Of a DNA stretch of 5,478 nucleotides, positions 5,050 to 5,478 are shown in pieces. A program made the translations under genes and the position numbers. Each line of letters starts with the position of its first letter. Within the stretch, counting starts at the first letter, position 1. This DNA comes from Bifidobacteriaceae bacterium (lineage in GTDB: Bacteria; Actinomycetota; Actinomycetes; Actinomycetales; WQXJ01): NCBI GenBank assembly GCA_031256885.1, contig JAIRPS010000151.1, positions 1-5,478 on the forward strand, in the 5' to 3' direction. The notes beneath the pieces are model-generated. The model was not told where the DNA came from, did no database searches, and saw only the letters and a list, made by a program, of their open reading frames with translations.

Positions 5050-5478
5050 TCAAATAGTTTCAGCGAACTCGAGTGCTGCACCTATTACCTGGTCCATGTT
5101 GAGGTAGCGGTAGCTGCCTAAGCGACCACCAAAATAGACTGGCGCGCTCGGGTGGGCTGCAAGTTCAGCAGTCCTTGCATGATACTGCGCTAAACAACGA
5201 GCATCCGCAGGCGTGTTGATGGGGTAGTAAGGTTCATCATTGGGCTGTGCGCGGCGGGCGGTTTCACGGGCAATCACGGTTTGATTGTCAGGATACCTGT
5301 CAGAGCGTTCAGGGTGAAAATGGCGGAATTCAATAATTCGGGTCCAGGGTGGCGAAGGGTCAGCGTAGTTCATGACGGCCACACCTTGAAAATCTCCAAC
5401 CGGCAAACATTCCCACTCAAAATCGAGTGTTCGCCAACCCAAATGCCCAAGCTGGAAATCAAAAAACCGGTCAATCGC
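5050..5478 (-). CDS. glf: UDP-galactopyranose mutase, C-terminal part (5' end outside window)
   Basis: The last 142 codons of Glf, a flavoenzyme of roughly 370-400 residues that interconverts UDP-galactopyranose and UDP-galactofuranose for galactofuranose-containing cell-wall glycans. The frame is open through 5478, so the TTG at 5442 is internal. Family motifs: IDRFFDF and LGHLGWRTLDFE at the start, GDFQGVAVMNYAD, TRIIEFRHFHPER (active-site glutamate and tyrosine region), EPYYPIN, and the FAD-binding end FGGRLGSYRYLNMDQVIGAA. In the last motif YLNM stands where relatives I know read YLDM, and PWTR replaces the common PYTR. It is cytosolic, ends with TGA at 5052-5050, and converges on the lipoprotein gene across the long inverted repeat. 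Confidence 0.95.
   Translation of the reverse strand, partial: AIDRFFDFQLGHLGWRTLDFEWECLPVGDFQGVAVMNYADPSPPWTRIIEFRHFHPERSDRYPDNQTVIARETARRAQPNDEPYYPINTPADARCLAQYHARTAELAAHPSAPVYFGGRLGSYRYLNMDQVIGAALEFAETI

Overview
The window looks like chromosomal DNA of a mid-GC actinobacterium. The trxB neighbour is a degenerate, membrane-anchored kinase-like protein of the kind found beside murJ and trxB in Actinomycetota. The UDP-galactopyranose mutase reads like actinobacterial Glf, and there are GTG/TTG starts and a lipoprotein with the spaced-cysteine layout common in that phylum. The base composition is lower in GC than Streptomyces or Mycobacterium, so Actinomycetaceae or a relative is my guess. 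That is inference from protein resemblance only.

Layout, left to right. (1) The 3' half of a PatB/MalY-type PLP-dependent C-S lyase or aminotransferase (+) runs in from the left edge. (2) Convergent to it is a minus-strand pair: a pseudokinase with one transmembrane helix (2890 to 1475) followed by thioredoxin reductase trxB (1554 to 613). The two reading frames overlap by 80 nt. (3) A 139-nt divergent intergenic region (2891-3029) holds an imperfect 36-nt direct repeat (31/36 identical, period 63 nt). Its second copy covers the azlC start and its first copy creates a leucine-rich 11-codon ORF. (4) azlC and azlD (+), with an ATGA overlap, encode a predicted branched-chain amino acid exporter. 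(5) A 266-nt non-coding stretch (4121-4386) carries a 19-nt palindrome, an extra half-site and a small hairpin. (6) A 48-codon ORF for a small secreted peptide overlaps a 156-residue lipoprotein gene by 20 nt. (7) A long inverted repeat (22 bp, one G.U) includes the lipoprotein stop region. (8) The C-terminal 142 codons of UDP-galactopyranose mutase glf (-) leave through the right edge. No gene-free stretch exceeds 300 nt; no tRNA, rRNA, CRISPR or transposase is seen.

Functionally, the known genes are housekeeping or envelope linked: redox homeostasis (trxB), sulfur amino acid or PLP metabolism, cell-wall control (pseudokinase), amino acid export (azlCD) and galactofuranose supply (glf). The least explained parts are the peptide-lipoprotein pair with its surrounding structures, and the duplicated initiation region before azlC. 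Both are reported as hypotheses, not as established systems.
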